DNA from: JANMZO01 sp963763135
GTDB taxonomy: Bacteria > Actinomycetota > Acidimicrobiia > Acidimicrobiales > JANYDT01
Direction: 5' to 3'
DNA length: 64,000 nucleotides
NCBI GenBank assembly: GCA_963763135.1
Contig: CAVXNJ010000002.1
Span: 186,001-250,000, forward strand
Made by a program: the position numbers and the translations under genes. Positions 1 through 8,877 of this stretch are shown in pieces (positions within the stretch are counted from its first letter, which is position 1; every line of letters starts with the position of its first letter). Under the pieces are notes generated by a model. That model did no database searches. It was not told where the DNA came from and saw nothing but the letters and a program-made list of their open reading frames with translations.

Positions 1-1
1 C

Positions 2-3000
2 GACACGAGTGCTGCGCTGCTCGCTCGCATCCGCGCTGCCGGAGCAACGATCGTCCACACCTCGCCCGCGGTGAACATCCTCACGGTGGAGATCGCCCTG
101 ACCGACATGGACGCGTTGGCAGCGATACAGCCCGGCGTGATCTCGGTATCGGAGATTCTCGAACCGGAAAGCGACGCTGTGTGTCCGACCGGCATCGTGT
201 CTGAGGGCGTTTCGACGCTCAACGTCGGACTCGGTCGCACGAACTTCGGTGTCGACGGTTCGGGCGTCACCGTTGGAATCCTTTCCGACTCGTTCAACGC
301 CACAGGCGGAGCGCCAACCGGCATTTCCAACGCGGAAATTCCCGGAGCGGCCAACCCCTGCGGGTACACCCGCCCCGTATCGATTCAGATCGACGACACC
401 GACCCCGCCAACGCCGACGAGGGTCGAGCCATGGCCGAGATCGTGCATGACCTCGCTCCGGGTGCCGACATTCGTTTCGCCACCGCGAACAACGGCGAAT
501 ACGACTACGCCGACCAGATCCGTGCGCTCGCGGCAGCGGGCGCGAAGGTGATCGTCGACGACGTCTTCTACTACGAGGAGCCCATCTATCAAGACGGGGT
601 GATCGCCAAGGCGGTGCAGGACGTCACCGAACAGGGCGTCACCTACTTCGGCTCGGCCGGCAATGGCAACCGGATCGTGTCCGGTCGTGACGTCGGCTCC
701 TACGAAGCCCAGACGTACCGGCCAACGTCGTGTCCTGCGGCGGTAGCCAACCTCGGCGAACTCGACTGCCACGACTTCAACCCCGACCCGTCGCTCGTCG
801 ACAACACGTTCGGGCTGTCGCTCAGCGCGGCCGGTCCTACCGTGCTCGGCTGGAACGAACCGCAGTTCGGCGTCAACACCGACCTCGATCTTTTCGTCAT
901 CAGCTCCACCACTGGCGCCATCCTTGCCTCGAGCACGGCGAACAGCCGACTCACCCAGCAGCCCTTTGAGATCGTGAACCTCGGGTTTGCGAGCGTCAAC
1001 CTGGTCGTCGCCCGTTACATCGGTACCGGTACCCCCCGTTTCAAAATGCTGCATCGGGCCAACTTCACCGCAGCCGAGTACACCCTCGGAAGCGGTGGCG
1101 ACGTACTCGGCCCAACGAATTACGGGCACCACGCGTCGAAGTACAGCAACAACATCACGGCCGCGCCGTTCGACAACAGTGCGACCATCGAGCCGTACTC
1201 GGCTCGCGGGCCGGCCACGTTCTGCTGGGGCTCTGTCGTTGGCTTCACTCCCGCAGCGGCAATCCCAGGGTGCGAGACGAACACGGTCACCATGACGGCA
1301 ACCGATGGCGTCGCCAACTCGTTCCTCGGCACGCTCTTTGGCAGCACCTTCCGCTTCTACGGTACGTCGGCTGCCGCACCGCACGCGGCTGCTGTGGCAG
1401 CCCTCGTGCTGCAAAAGGCGCCCTGTTACTCGCCGACCCAGATATCGGGAGTAATGAAGAGCACCGCGTCGGCAGTCGGGTCCTTTGGCGTGGACGCCCG
1501 AGGTGCGGGATTGATCAACGCCAATGCCGCGCTTCAAGCAGCGGCATGCGAACCCGCGACACCAGCGCCGGCTTCTTGTGCGACCGGGTGTTCGTTCGTT
1601 TCCAAAGCGAATGCGAAGTACGTGGTGGCCGAGGTGAACCGGACCGGCGACGCGGCCGGCGAGCTGCGGGCGGCGTCCGATACCGCAGGTGCGCTGACCG
1701 ACAGTTTCATAACGGTGGGCGACTGTTCTTCGGTGGCCGGTTGTGCAATCCAGTCGAGATCCAACGGAAAATACCTGGCCGCCGAACTGGGCCGAACCGG
1801 CGACGGTTACGCCACCGTCCGGGCCAGGTCCGACGCCATTGGCGCATGGGAGCGCTTTGCGTTGCTCGGTGACTGTGCGTCGACGCTCGGATGTGCCCTG
1901 CAATCGAAAGCCAACGGCCGCTTCGTCGCACCGGAGTTGAATCGCACCGGAGACGCCTACGCGACCATGCGGGCTCGATCGCTGCAGATCGGCGCGTGGG
2001 AGCGGTTCGGCATTATCGCCACTCCGGTTCCTTCGTTGAGCTCACTCCCGACCGCCTGCGCCTCGGCTCCGGGATGTTCGTTTGTCTCGAAGGCCAATGC
2101 CAAAGCGGCTCAGGTCGAAGTGGGCCGCGTCGGCGAGGCGAACGGTGAAGTGCGAGCGGCCAGCAACGCCCCCGGAAGCGGGATCGACGGCTTCATCGTC
2201 GTTGGCGACTGCGCGTCGACTCTCGGCTGTGCCCTGCAGTCCACCGCCAACAACAAGTACGTGGCCGCGGAACTCGCACGAACCGGAGACGCCTATGCAA
2301 CGCTGCGGGCCAGGTCCGACGCGGCGGGCCCGTGGGAGCGTTACGGGATCGTGGGCGACTGCGCTTCAACGCTCGGCTGCGCCATTTTGGCGAAGGGTAA
2401 CGGCAGGTACGTTTCCGCGGAGCTCGGCCGCACCGGCGACGGCTACGCAACCATGCGGGCCCGCTCCGACGCAATTGGCGCATGGGAACGTTTCGGTGTC
2501 ACGACGACGCCGGCCCCCGCCACTACGACCACAACCACGACAACCACAACGACAACGACCACGACGGTCACGACGTTGCCGCCCGCGCCGACCACCTCGA
2601 CCACGACCACCACCATTCCCGCGGTTAGCGGGGTTCCTGCCTCATGTCTGACCGGTTGTTCGATGTTTGCCAAGATCAGCGGGAAGTACGTGGTGAACGA
2701 GCTCAACCGAACCGGCGAATCGGCCTTCGTCATGCGGGCGGCGAACGATGTAGCGGGCGGTGGCCTCGACAGCTTCGTGGTGGTGGGCGACTGTGCCTCG
2801 GTCCTCGGATGCGCGTTCCAGTCCAAAGCCAACAACAAGTACGTGTCGGCGGAGCTCGGCCGAACCGGATCCAACTACGCCACGCTCCGGGCGCGAGCCG
2901 ATGCGATCGGCGCCTGGGAACGTTTTGGTGTCGTCGGTGATTGCGCTTCAGGCACCGGCTGTTCCATACAGTCGAAGGCCAACGGCCTCTACGTCGCATC

Positions 3001-3592
3001 GGAACAGAACAACGTCGGTGCCGACTACGGCCTGCTGCGGGCGCGGTCCGATGCGGTCGGAGCGTGGGAACGCTTCGGCATTGTCGCCACTCCGGCGCAG
3101 GTGACTACGACGACGACCACCACCCCGACCGGACCGATTCCGTGCGCACTCCACTGTGGATTGGTCGTCGTGGCGAACTCGAAGTTGACCCTTACGGACT
3201 TCTTCCGAACCGGCGACACGGTCGGGGTGCTTCGGGGAACGGCCGATTCCAGTCCGGTCGGCTTGGACTACACAATCGTTGGCGACTGCACCTCGGTTGC
3301 CGGTTGCGCACTCCGGTCGAATGCGAACGGAAAGTACGTTTCGGCGGAGCTTGGCTACACCGGTGACAACTACGGAATGCTGCGGGCACGTGCCGATGCC
3401 GTCGGTCTCTGGGAGACATTCGGCGTGGTCGGGTCGTGCTCGTCGATCGAAGGTTGTGCGCTCCAGTCCAAGGCCAACGGAAAATACGTGTCGGCCGAAC
3501 TGAACCGTCCGGGCAACGACTACGCGACGCTTCGGGCCCGGGCTGACGCGATCGGGCCCTGGGAGCGATTCCGCCTCTCGATCACCGGTTGA
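2..3592 (+). CDS. Secreted subtilisin-like serine protease (S8) with twelve fascin-like repeats, 5' truncated by window edge
   Basis: The reading frame is open from the second base of the window, so the true start and any signal peptide lie upstream. Counting from the first in-window GTG (position 71), the S8 catalytic triad is visible as Asp73 (ILSDS), His126 (EIVHD) and Ser433 (GTSAAAPH). After the protease domain come twelve repeats of about 50 residues with the pattern C-x-QSKANGKYVSAEL...RTGD-YATLRAR-D-IGAWERF, typical of fascin-like beta-trefoil strands. They fall into four triads, each with a divergent first repeat; two Thr-rich linkers (around 2520-2630 and 3105-3130) separate triads 2/3 and 3/4. 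Such modules usually bind glycans or proteins, so an extracellular protease targeted to a surface polymer is inferred. No neighbour clarifies the substrate. Confidence 0.9.
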   Translation, partial: DTSAALLARIRAAGATIVHTSPAVNILTVEIALTDMDALAAIQPGVISVSEILEPESDAVCPTGIVSEGVSTLNVGLGRTNFGVDGSGVTVGILSDSFNATGGAPTGISNAEIPGAANPCGYTRPVSIQIDDTDPANADEGRAMAEIVHDLAPGADIRFATANNGEYDYADQIRALAAAGAKVIVDDVFYYEEPIYQDGVIAKAVQDVTEQGVTYFGSAGNGNRIVSGRDVGSYEAQTYRPTSCPAAVANLGELDCHDFNPDPSLVDNTFGLSLSAAGPTVLGWNEPQFGVNTDLDLFVISSTTGAILASSTANSRLTQQPFEIVNLGFASVNLVVARYIGTGTPRFKMLHRANFTAAEYTLGSGGDVLGPTNYGHHASKYSNNITAAPFDNSATIEPYSARGPATFCWGSVVGFTPAAAIPGCETNTVTMTATDGVANSFLGTLFGSTFRFYGTSAAAPHAAAVAALVLQKAPCYSPTQISGVMKSTASAVGSFGVDARGAGLINANAALQAAACEPATPAPASCATGCSFVSKANAKYVVAEVNRTGDAAGELRAASDTAGALTDSFITVGDCSSVAGCAIQSRSNGKYLAAELGRTGDGYATVRARSDAIGAWERFALLGDCASTLGCALQSKANGRFVAPELNRTGDAYATMRARSLQIGAWERFGIIATPVPSLSSLPTACASAPGCSFVSKANAKAAQVEVGRVGEANGEVRAASNAPGSGIDGFIVVGDCASTLGCALQSTANNKYVAAELARTGDAYATLRARSDAAGPWERYGIVGDCASTLGCAILAKGNGRYVSAELGRTGDGYATMRARSDAIGAWERFGVTTTPAPATTTTTTTTTTTTTTTVTTLPPAPTTSTTTTTIPAVSGVPASCLTGCSMFAKISGKYVVNELNRTGESAFVMRAANDVAGGGLDSFVVVGDCASVLGCAFQSKANNKYVSAELGRTGSNYATLRARADAIGAWERFGVVGDCASGTGCSIQSKANGLYVASEQNNVGADYGLLRARSDAVGAWERFGIVATPAQVTTTTTTTPTGPIPCALHCGLVVVANSKLTLTDFFRTGDTVGVLRGTADSSPVGLDYTIVGDCTSVAGCALRSNANGKYVSAELGYTGDNYGMLRARADAVGLWETFGVVGSCSSIEGCALQSKANGKYVSAELNRPGNDYATLRARADAIGPWERFRLSITG

Positions 3593-3641
3593 CCGTCACC
3601 GGGGCATCGTCGGCACGTGACATGGTCGAGACTGATGCCGT

Positions 3642-5276
3642 ATGAAGGAAACTGACACGAACGAAACTGACACGACGGGCGCCGTTGCGACGTCGACCGA
3701 CGCAGCCACGGCAGTGGTGCTGACCGGTCGAGATCTCACGCCGAGCCTCGTTCGTCGTGTCGCGTTGGGAGCAATGGTTGCTGTCGATCCCGCGGCGATG
3801 GAAGCCGTACGCGCCGGCCGGGCGGTCGTCGATCGGTACTTCGCCGATGGCATACCGGCCTACGGGCTCACGACCGGGCTCGGAGCCCGTTCGACGGAGC
3901 TCCTGTCCAGCGAGGCGGCCGCCGAGTTCTCGTACAAGACCGTGCGCGGGCGGGCGCAGGCATTGGGTGAACCGTTACCTGAGAAAGTAGTACGCGCACT
4001 TATGGTCGTGCGGCTCAACACTCTGCTGACCGGGGGAGCGGGGGCCAGTCCCGCGGTGGTCGACTCACTGGTGGCCGCTCTCAACCGGGGAGTTGTCGCC
4101 TTCATGCCGCGCATCGGTTCGATCGGAGCGGCGGATCTTGTGGTGATGGCGTCGCTGGCGCACGCCCTTATCGGAGAAGGTCATCTCGTCATCGACGGTT
4201 GCGTGGTGGCCGCCGCCGCAGGCCTGGTCGAACTGGGGATCGTCCCCGTAGTGCTGGCGCCGAAGGACGGCGTCGTTCTCTGCAACAACACGGCGTATTC
4301 GAGCGGGTCGGCGGCGCTGGCGTTCGCCTCCGCCCGCGATCTGCTCGGCGGCCTGCAGGTATCGGCGGCCCTGTCGATGGAGGGGTTCGGGGCCAACCTG
4401 TCGCCGCTGTTCCCGGAATCGCTCCGAGTGCGTCCCCAGCCCGGCCAGGTGGTGGCCGGCGATGAGCTTCGAGCGCTTCTCGTCGACGGACCCCTCGGTC
4501 GACCGGGCGCCGCCCGACGACTGCAGGACCCGGTGTCGTTCCGCTGCGTTGCCCAGGTTCACGGGGCTGCGATTGCCGCGCTCGACGAGCTGTCAGAAGA
4601 ACTCGCTGTCGACCTCAACTCTCCGCCTGACAACCCGGTTGTTCTCCTGGATACCGGTCTCTGCGTGAGCACGGGAAACTTCCATCTTCCGCGACTCGCG
4701 CAAACCGTCGACGGTGTGGCTCGGGCCCTGGCCTGGTGTGCGAACGACTCGGTCGCCCGCGTGCACCGGCTGATGCACGCCCCGTTCACCGGCCTTCCGA
4801 TCCTGCTCACGCCCGAAGCGGCCGACAACGCGGGATTCGGTCCGCTGCTCAAACCCCTGGAGGCACTGCGGGCCGAGATCGTGCATCTCGCCAACCCCGT
4901 TCCGATACTAAGTTCACATAACGCTGATGGCGTCGAAGACACCGCAACGTTTTCCGCTTTGGCGGTGGAGAAACTGACGGTGCTGCTCGACCGGTTGGCG
5001 CTCGTGGTCGCGATCGAGCTGCTTGCGGCGGCTCAGGCCATCGACCTTCGTCGTCAGATTTCCGGCGACGAAACCGACGCTGACCCGCTCGACGGCGACG
5101 GCGACGGCGACGGCGACAGGGTTCGGGTTCGGCCGCTCGCGCAGGTCCACCGGGAACTTCGGGCCATCGCGCCCTTCATCGGCGAGGATCGGCCCCTCGG
5201 ACGGGAGATCGAAGCGATAGCGCGCGACCTGGTCAGCTCCGGGCGGATCGCGACTCTCGTCGGGCTCGCCGGCTAG
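3642..5276 (+). CDS. Histidine/aromatic amino-acid ammonia-lyase-like protein with altered MIO motif
   Basis: The 544-residue product has the overall plan of the HAL/PAL family: YGLTTGLG near the N-terminus (cf. YGVNTGFG), a GSIGA segment, CNNTAYSS (cf. INGTQAS), LQDPVSFRC (cf. QDPYSLRC) and a HNADGVED segment matching the QEDH region. Family members deaminate His, Phe or Tyr using an MIO group made from Ala-Ser-Gly. Here that tripeptide is not present: GSIGA is followed directly by Ala164-Asp165, one residue shorter than canonical, and the conserved Tyr of the YS-R motif is Val298. Lyase activity is therefore doubtful. A Gly-Asp run near the C-terminus is encoded by a GACGGC simple repeat. 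The gene is convergent with an ornithine cyclodeaminase-like gene 41 bp away. Confidence 0.85.
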   Translation: MKETDTNETDTTGAVATSTDAATAVVLTGRDLTPSLVRRVALGAMVAVDPAAMEAVRAGRAVVDRYFADGIPAYGLTTGLGARSTELLSSEAAAEFSYKTVRGRAQALGEPLPEKVVRALMVVRLNTLLTGGAGASPAVVDSLVAALNRGVVAFMPRIGSIGAADLVVMASLAHALIGEGHLVIDGCVVAAAAGLVELGIVPVVLAPKDGVVLCNNTAYSSGSAALAFASARDLLGGLQVSAALSMEGFGANLSPLFPESLRVRPQPGQVVAGDELRALLVDGPLGRPGAARRLQDPVSFRCVAQVHGAAIAALDELSEELAVDLNSPPDNPVVLLDTGLCVSTGNFHLPRLAQTVDGVARALAWCANDSVARVHRLMHAPFTGLPILLTPEAADNAGFGPLLKPLEALRAEIVHLANPVPILSSHNADGVEDTATFSALAVEKLTVLLDRLALVVAIELLAAAQAIDLRRQISGDETDADPLDGDGDGDGDRVRVRPLAQVHRELRAIAPFIGEDRPLGREIEAIARDLVSSGRIATLVGLAG

Positions 5277-5317
5277 CTGTAGCGGCCAGGCGGCCAGGCG
5301 GCCACGCGGCAAGTCGG

Positions 5318-6325
5318 CTAGGCGTAGATCAGGGTCTGGCCGAGCCCCATCGCCGTCGCTTTGGCCAACATCGCAGCACCGAGGCCGATGTCTGACAGCG
5401 ACAGCCCTCGATGCCAAAAGAGGATGCGCTCGTCGTCGTTGGTCCGACCGGTCCGCTGGCCGGTGACTATCTGACACAGTTCGGCGTGGACTCCGTCTTC
5501 CGACAGGAGTCCGGCATTGATGTGCGGCCGGAGTGCACCGAGACTGCCGGCGCGGAACTGACCGAGGTCGTCGACCACGATCTTGTCCATCGCCGACGTC
5601 ATCGTAATATCAAGTGCGCTTACTGTTCCGTAAGGGATGACCAGTGCACCGGGTTTGATCCATGACGTCTTGAACAACTCCTCGCGCTCTTCCAGACGAG
5701 AGGCTTCGACCGCAATATCTACGCCGTCGAGGCACTCCTGCCAGTTGTCGGTGACGATCACGTCCTTCCCCAGATCGTTCCGCAGTCGAGCGGCGAACTC
5801 CTCACGACTCTCCGGGCGACGCGAGTGCACGCGGATCTCATCGAAGTCGAACAGGTGATCAAGCAACCTGATATTCCAGTACGAAGTACCCCGTGCCCCA
5901 ACGTGACCCAGAACCTTCGAGTTCGATCGGGCCAGGTGGCGGGCGCCGATGGCGGTCAGGGCCCCGGTGCGCATGTCGGTGATCGCCGTCGCGTCGATGA
6001 TGGCCTTCGGCATTCCGGTGCGGGGATCGAACAGGTTGAGCATGGCCATTTCCGATGGAAGGCCCCGTTTGTAGTTGTCGATGTAATCGCCGACGATCTT
6101 TACGCCGGCGAGGTCGAGCGGGGCCACGTAGCCCCGCAGCACGTTGAAGTGACCTCGAAAGGCGGGGTCGGGCGTGAGATGCACCCGGGGCTCGATCACG
6201 GCCTGGCCCGGCGTTCCTTGGGCGATCAGGGCGGCGTTCACCGCGTCGATCACCTCGGCGTCGGACAGCTCCAGACGGGCGACGTCGTGAGCGTTCAGGT
6301 ACGTGAGGGTGATCGATCCGGCCAT
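5318..6325 (-). CDS. Ornithine cyclodeaminase / mu-crystallin family protein
   Basis: A 335-residue protein of the OCD/mu-crystallin family, NAD(P)-dependent enzymes or binding proteins acting on amino acids and imino acids. Family-like segments include the N-terminal LTYLNAHDVARLELSDAEVIDAV, the central VKIVGDYIDNYKRGLPSEMAMLNLFDPRTG and the IDATAITDMRTGALTAIGARHLA block preceding the Rossmann region (GHVGARGTSYWN), which departs from the usual GSGxQA. The start is placed at the ATG before AGSITL; the frame stays open about 190 bp further upstream only because it runs through a 65-bp tandem repeat. A TATAGC element lies 7 nt before this ATG. Substrate unknown; proximity to the HAL-like gene may suggest amino-acid metabolism. 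Confidence 0.85.
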   Translation of the reverse strand: MAGSITLTYLNAHDVARLELSDAEVIDAVNAALIAQGTPGQAVIEPRVHLTPDPAFRGHFNVLRGYVAPLDLAGVKIVGDYIDNYKRGLPSEMAMLNLFDPRTGMPKAIIDATAITDMRTGALTAIGARHLARSNSKVLGHVGARGTSYWNIRLLDHLFDFDEIRVHSRRPESREEFAARLRNDLGKDVIVTDNWQECLDGVDIAVEASRLEEREELFKTSWIKPGALVIPYGTVSALDITMTSAMDKIVVDDLGQFRAGSLGALRPHINAGLLSEDGVHAELCQIVTGQRTGRTNDDERILFWHRGLSLSDIGLGAAMLAKATAMGLGQTLIYA

Positions 6326-6339
6326 GCCCGACGCTATAT

Positions 6340-6556
6340 CGACAGCGCCGTGACCGCCGCACGCGACACGGCGGTAACCATTGACATGGCGGTAACGTCG
6401 AAATCGACAGCGCCGTGACCGCCGCACGCGACACAGCGGTAACCATTGACATGGCGGTAACGTCGAAATCGACAGCGCCGTGACCGCCGCACGCGACACA
6501 GCGGTAACTATTGACATGGCGGTAACGTCGAAATCGACAGCGCCGTGACCGCCGCA
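6340..6556. repeat. 65-bp tandem repeat, about 3.3 copies
   Basis: Units start at 6340, 6405, 6470 and 6535 (last partial) and are almost identical, differing at single bases such as ACACGGCGG versus ACACAGCGG. Each unit carries two direct GCGGTAAC boxes and a GTGACCGC that can pair imperfectly with one of them. The array fills the space between two divergent genes, so it sits in their promoter region. No other content was seen in this intergenic stretch. Confidence 0.95.
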
Positions 6557-6611
6557 ATCGGGCCAGAGCTAACGAGTCGCGTGCCACTGACGGTTGGCCC
6601 GGCCGACCACC

Positions 6612-6617
6612 TAAGGT
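6612..6617 (+). promoter_or_regulatory. Candidate leaderless -10 element (TAAGGT)
   Basis: TAAGGT ends 6 nt before the ATG of the DUF2071 gene and no Shine-Dalgarno is present, the spacing expected for a leaderless transcript. Confidence 0.5.
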
Positions 6618-6623
6618 CGGCGC

Positions 6624-7388
6624 ATGAGCTTTCACCCACCGGAACCCGTCACGGTGGCCCCGCCCCGCCTCGTTCGACGGCCGGTAATGCTGCAAGGGTG
6701 GTACAACCTCACGTCCCTACACTGGAGCTACGACGTGGCCACCGTCGCCGCCCTGCTTCCCCGGGGCTTCCGCGTCGACACGTTCGACGACCGGGCCTGG
6801 GTCGGTCTGATCCCGTTTCATATGCGCCGGATCCGGATCCCCGGCCTGGAACGCATCGGCCTGCCGTGGGCCACCTTCCCGGAGACAAACGTGCGAACCT
6901 ACGTGGTCGATTCGCGTGGGCGTCGGGGAGTGTGGTTCTGCAGTCTCGACATCACCCGAATCGTTCCCACGATCGTGGCCCGAACCACCTACTCGCTGCC
7001 GTACTGCAGCGCAGACATGGAGATCGACGGGTCAGAGCCTGGAATCGTTCACTACACCAGTTCCCGACGTTGGCCGCGGTCGACGGCGGGCGCGCACAGC
7101 GACGTGATCGTGAAGATAGGCGACGAAGTGGCTCCTGACGCGCCGGATCGGCCGCTGATCGACTTTCTTTCGGCTCGCTGGGCTCTGGGTTCGACCCTCG
7201 CGGGGCAGCTTCTGTGGGCCGACGTCGATCATCCGGTTTGGCCTCTGCACCGAGCCGAGGTCGTGTCGTGGAAGGAGTCGCTCATCACGGCCGCCGGTCT
7301 CCCGGAACCAACGGGGGAACCCATCGCCCTCTGGTCGCCCGGTGTCGAGGTGCGCATCGGGCGGCCCTACCGGGTGCGTCGGAACTGA
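6624..7388 (+). CDS. DUF2071 (YqjF-like) conserved protein
   Basis: A 254-residue cytosolic protein with strong resemblance to the DUF2071/COG3361 family: QGWYNLTSLHWSYDVATVAALLP, DDRAWVGLIPFHMRRIRIPG, NVRTYV and GVWFCSLDITR are the usual conserved blocks. The fold resembles acetoacetate decarboxylase, but no biochemical role is established for the family. The start is fixed by a TAAGGT element just upstream. It is followed, on the same strand, by a MaoC-like gene about 60 bp away with its own promoter-like element. Confidence 0.85.
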   Translation: MSFHPPEPVTVAPPRLVRRPVMLQGWYNLTSLHWSYDVATVAALLPRGFRVDTFDDRAWVGLIPFHMRRIRIPGLERIGLPWATFPETNVRTYVVDSRGRRGVWFCSLDITRIVPTIVARTTYSLPYCSADMEIDGSEPGIVHYTSSRRWPRSTAGAHSDVIVKIGDEVAPDAPDRPLIDFLSARWALGSTLAGQLLWADVDHPVWPLHRAEVVSWKESLITAAGLPEPTGEPIALWSPGVEVRIGRPYRVRRN

Positions 7389-7435
7389 CGTCGGCCACGG
7401 TCGCGTCTGTCTTGGGGGTCCGGCTCGACGGACAT

Positions 7436-7441
7436 TAGGGT
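7436..7441 (+). promoter_or_regulatory. Candidate leaderless -10 element (TAGGGT)
   Basis: TAGGGT lies 6 nt before the ATG of the MaoC-family gene, which has no Shine-Dalgarno sequence. Confidence 0.5.
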
Positions 7442-7447
7442 GTTTGC

Positions 7448-7957
7448 ATGACAACGCACGACCGTCCCTTTGGCCGCAACTTTGAAGATTTCGAAGTGGG
7501 CGACATCTACCAGCACTGGCCCGGCAAGACCATCACCGAGTACGACGATCATCTGTTCTGCATGATCACGATGAACCACCACCCGCTGCACACCAACGAC
7601 TGGTACGCAGCGGACACCGTCCAGGGCAAGAACGTCGTCGTCGGCAACCTCGTGTATTCGCTGGTGCTCGGCATGAGCGTCCCCGACGTGAGCGGTCAGG
7701 CCATCGCGAATCTCGAAGTGGAAACCCTCAAGCACTCGAAACCCACGTTCCACGGCGACACGATTCACGCCGAGACCCGCGTCCTCGACAAGCAACTGAC
7801 GTCGAAAGGCGACCGCGGCATAGTGAGCGTGGAGACGAAGGGCATCAATCAGCGCGGCGAGGAAGTCTGTTACTTCAAGCGCAAGGTGATGGTGTGGACA
7901 CGGGCGGCCGCTCCCACCCGTAAGCGCCCATACGACACGAACGCGATCTGGGAGTAG
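7448..7957 (+). CDS. MaoC-family (hotdog) dehydratase
   Basis: A 169-residue single hotdog-fold protein. The opening GRNFEDFEVGDIYQHWPGKTITEYDDHLFCMITMNHHPLH matches the MaoC/(R)-enoyl-CoA hydratase pattern, with the Asp and His of the hydratase-2 motif visible in the DDH...HHPLH block. Later blocks (NLVYSLVLGMSVPDVSG, LEVETLKHSKPTFHGDTI) are typical of the family. The expected reaction is reversible hydration of an enoyl-CoA or a related thioester; the substrate cannot be told from sequence. It is followed within 30 bp by mutY, with no obvious functional link. Confidence 0.88.
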   Translation: MTTHDRPFGRNFEDFEVGDIYQHWPGKTITEYDDHLFCMITMNHHPLHTNDWYAADTVQGKNVVVGNLVYSLVLGMSVPDVSGQAIANLEVETLKHSKPTFHGDTIHAETRVLDKQLTSKGDRGIVSVETKGINQRGEEVCYFKRKVMVWTRAAAPTRKRPYDTNAIWE

Positions 7958-7986
7958 CACCCCTGGAAGCTTCCGGCGACATCACA

Positions 7987-8850
7987 GTGCAGGCGTTCCA
8001 TGCTCTTGCGCTGCCGTGGATGCGATCCGAACTACGAGACCTCCCGTGGCGTCACTCACGTGACCCGTGGGAGGTCTTTGTCGCTGAGTGCATGTTGCAA
8101 CAGACCCAGGTCGCCCGGGTGATCCCGAAATGGCACGCGTTTCTCAAGCGCTTTCCCGACGCCGCCGTCTGTTCGGGAGCGTCGGTCGGCGAGGTGATCA
8201 CCCTGTGGGAAGGGCTCGGGTACAACCGACGAGCCGTGCAACTACACCGGTGCGCGGTCGAGGTTACGGAACTCCACGGTGGCCGGTTCCCGAACGATCT
8301 GGCCGGGTTGCTGCGGCTGCCCGGGGTGGGTCCGTACACCGCCAGGGCCATTCTGGCGTTCGCGTTTGAACGCGACGTTGCGGTGCTCGACACGAACGTC
8401 GCGAGGATCCTCGCCCGCTGCCTGGCCGGACGGAAGCTCACGTTGAACGAAGCACAGGCCACCGCCGATTCGCTCGTTCCGGCCGGTGAAGGATGGCTGT
8501 GGAACCAGGGGATGCTGGACCTCGGGGCCGCGGTTTGCACGAAGCGCTCACCCAATTGCGCTGTGTGTCCGGTGCGGGTGGGCTGCGCATGGCGGCAAAC
8601 CGGCGATCCGGCGACCGATCCGGCCGAAGGATCCGCCGCGGTAACGGTACGCCAATCGAGATTCGACGGGTCCGACCGCCAGATTCGTGGGCGTATGGTC
8701 GATGCGCTTCGCCGTGGTCCTCTGACGTTTTCGACCGTGGATCTGATGAGTCAGGACCTCGATCCGGAGCGGGTCGCGAGGATACTACGTTCACTTATTA
8801 AAGACGGGTTGGCGGTCGAAACACTCCACGGCTACGAGTTGGCCAGATAA
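7987..8850 (+). CDS. mutY: A/G-specific adenine glycosylase MutY
   Basis: MutY removes adenine mispaired with 8-oxoguanine in base-excision repair. The 287-residue product shows VAECMLQQTQVARV carrying the catalytic Glu, the helix-hairpin-helix LLRLPGVGPYTARAI, the catalytic Asp in VLDTNVARIL and the Fe-S ligands C-x6-C-x2-C-x5-C (CTKRSPNCAVCPVRVGC). It lacks most of the C-terminal NUDIX-like 8-oxoG recognition domain of longer homologues, as in many short actinobacterial forms. The start is the GTG about 30 bp after the MaoC gene. The second oxidised-guanine glycosylase, MutM, is encoded about 53 kb downstream. Confidence 0.92.
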   Translation: MQAFHALALPWMRSELRDLPWRHSRDPWEVFVAECMLQQTQVARVIPKWHAFLKRFPDAAVCSGASVGEVITLWEGLGYNRRAVQLHRCAVEVTELHGGRFPNDLAGLLRLPGVGPYTARAILAFAFERDVAVLDTNVARILARCLAGRKLTLNEAQATADSLVPAGEGWLWNQGMLDLGAAVCTKRSPNCAVCPVRVGCAWRQTGDPATDPAEGSAAVTVRQSRFDGSDRQIRGRMVDALRRGPLTFSTVDLMSQDLDPERVARILRSLIKDGLAVETLHGYELAR

Positions 8851-8877
8851 CCGCGCGGTACGTGCCCCGTAGCTGGT

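Noticed and set aside
5023..5477. Frames with Thr-Ala or Val-Ala runs near the end of the HAL-like gene
   Set aside because: They come from the GACGGC simple repeat read in other frames.
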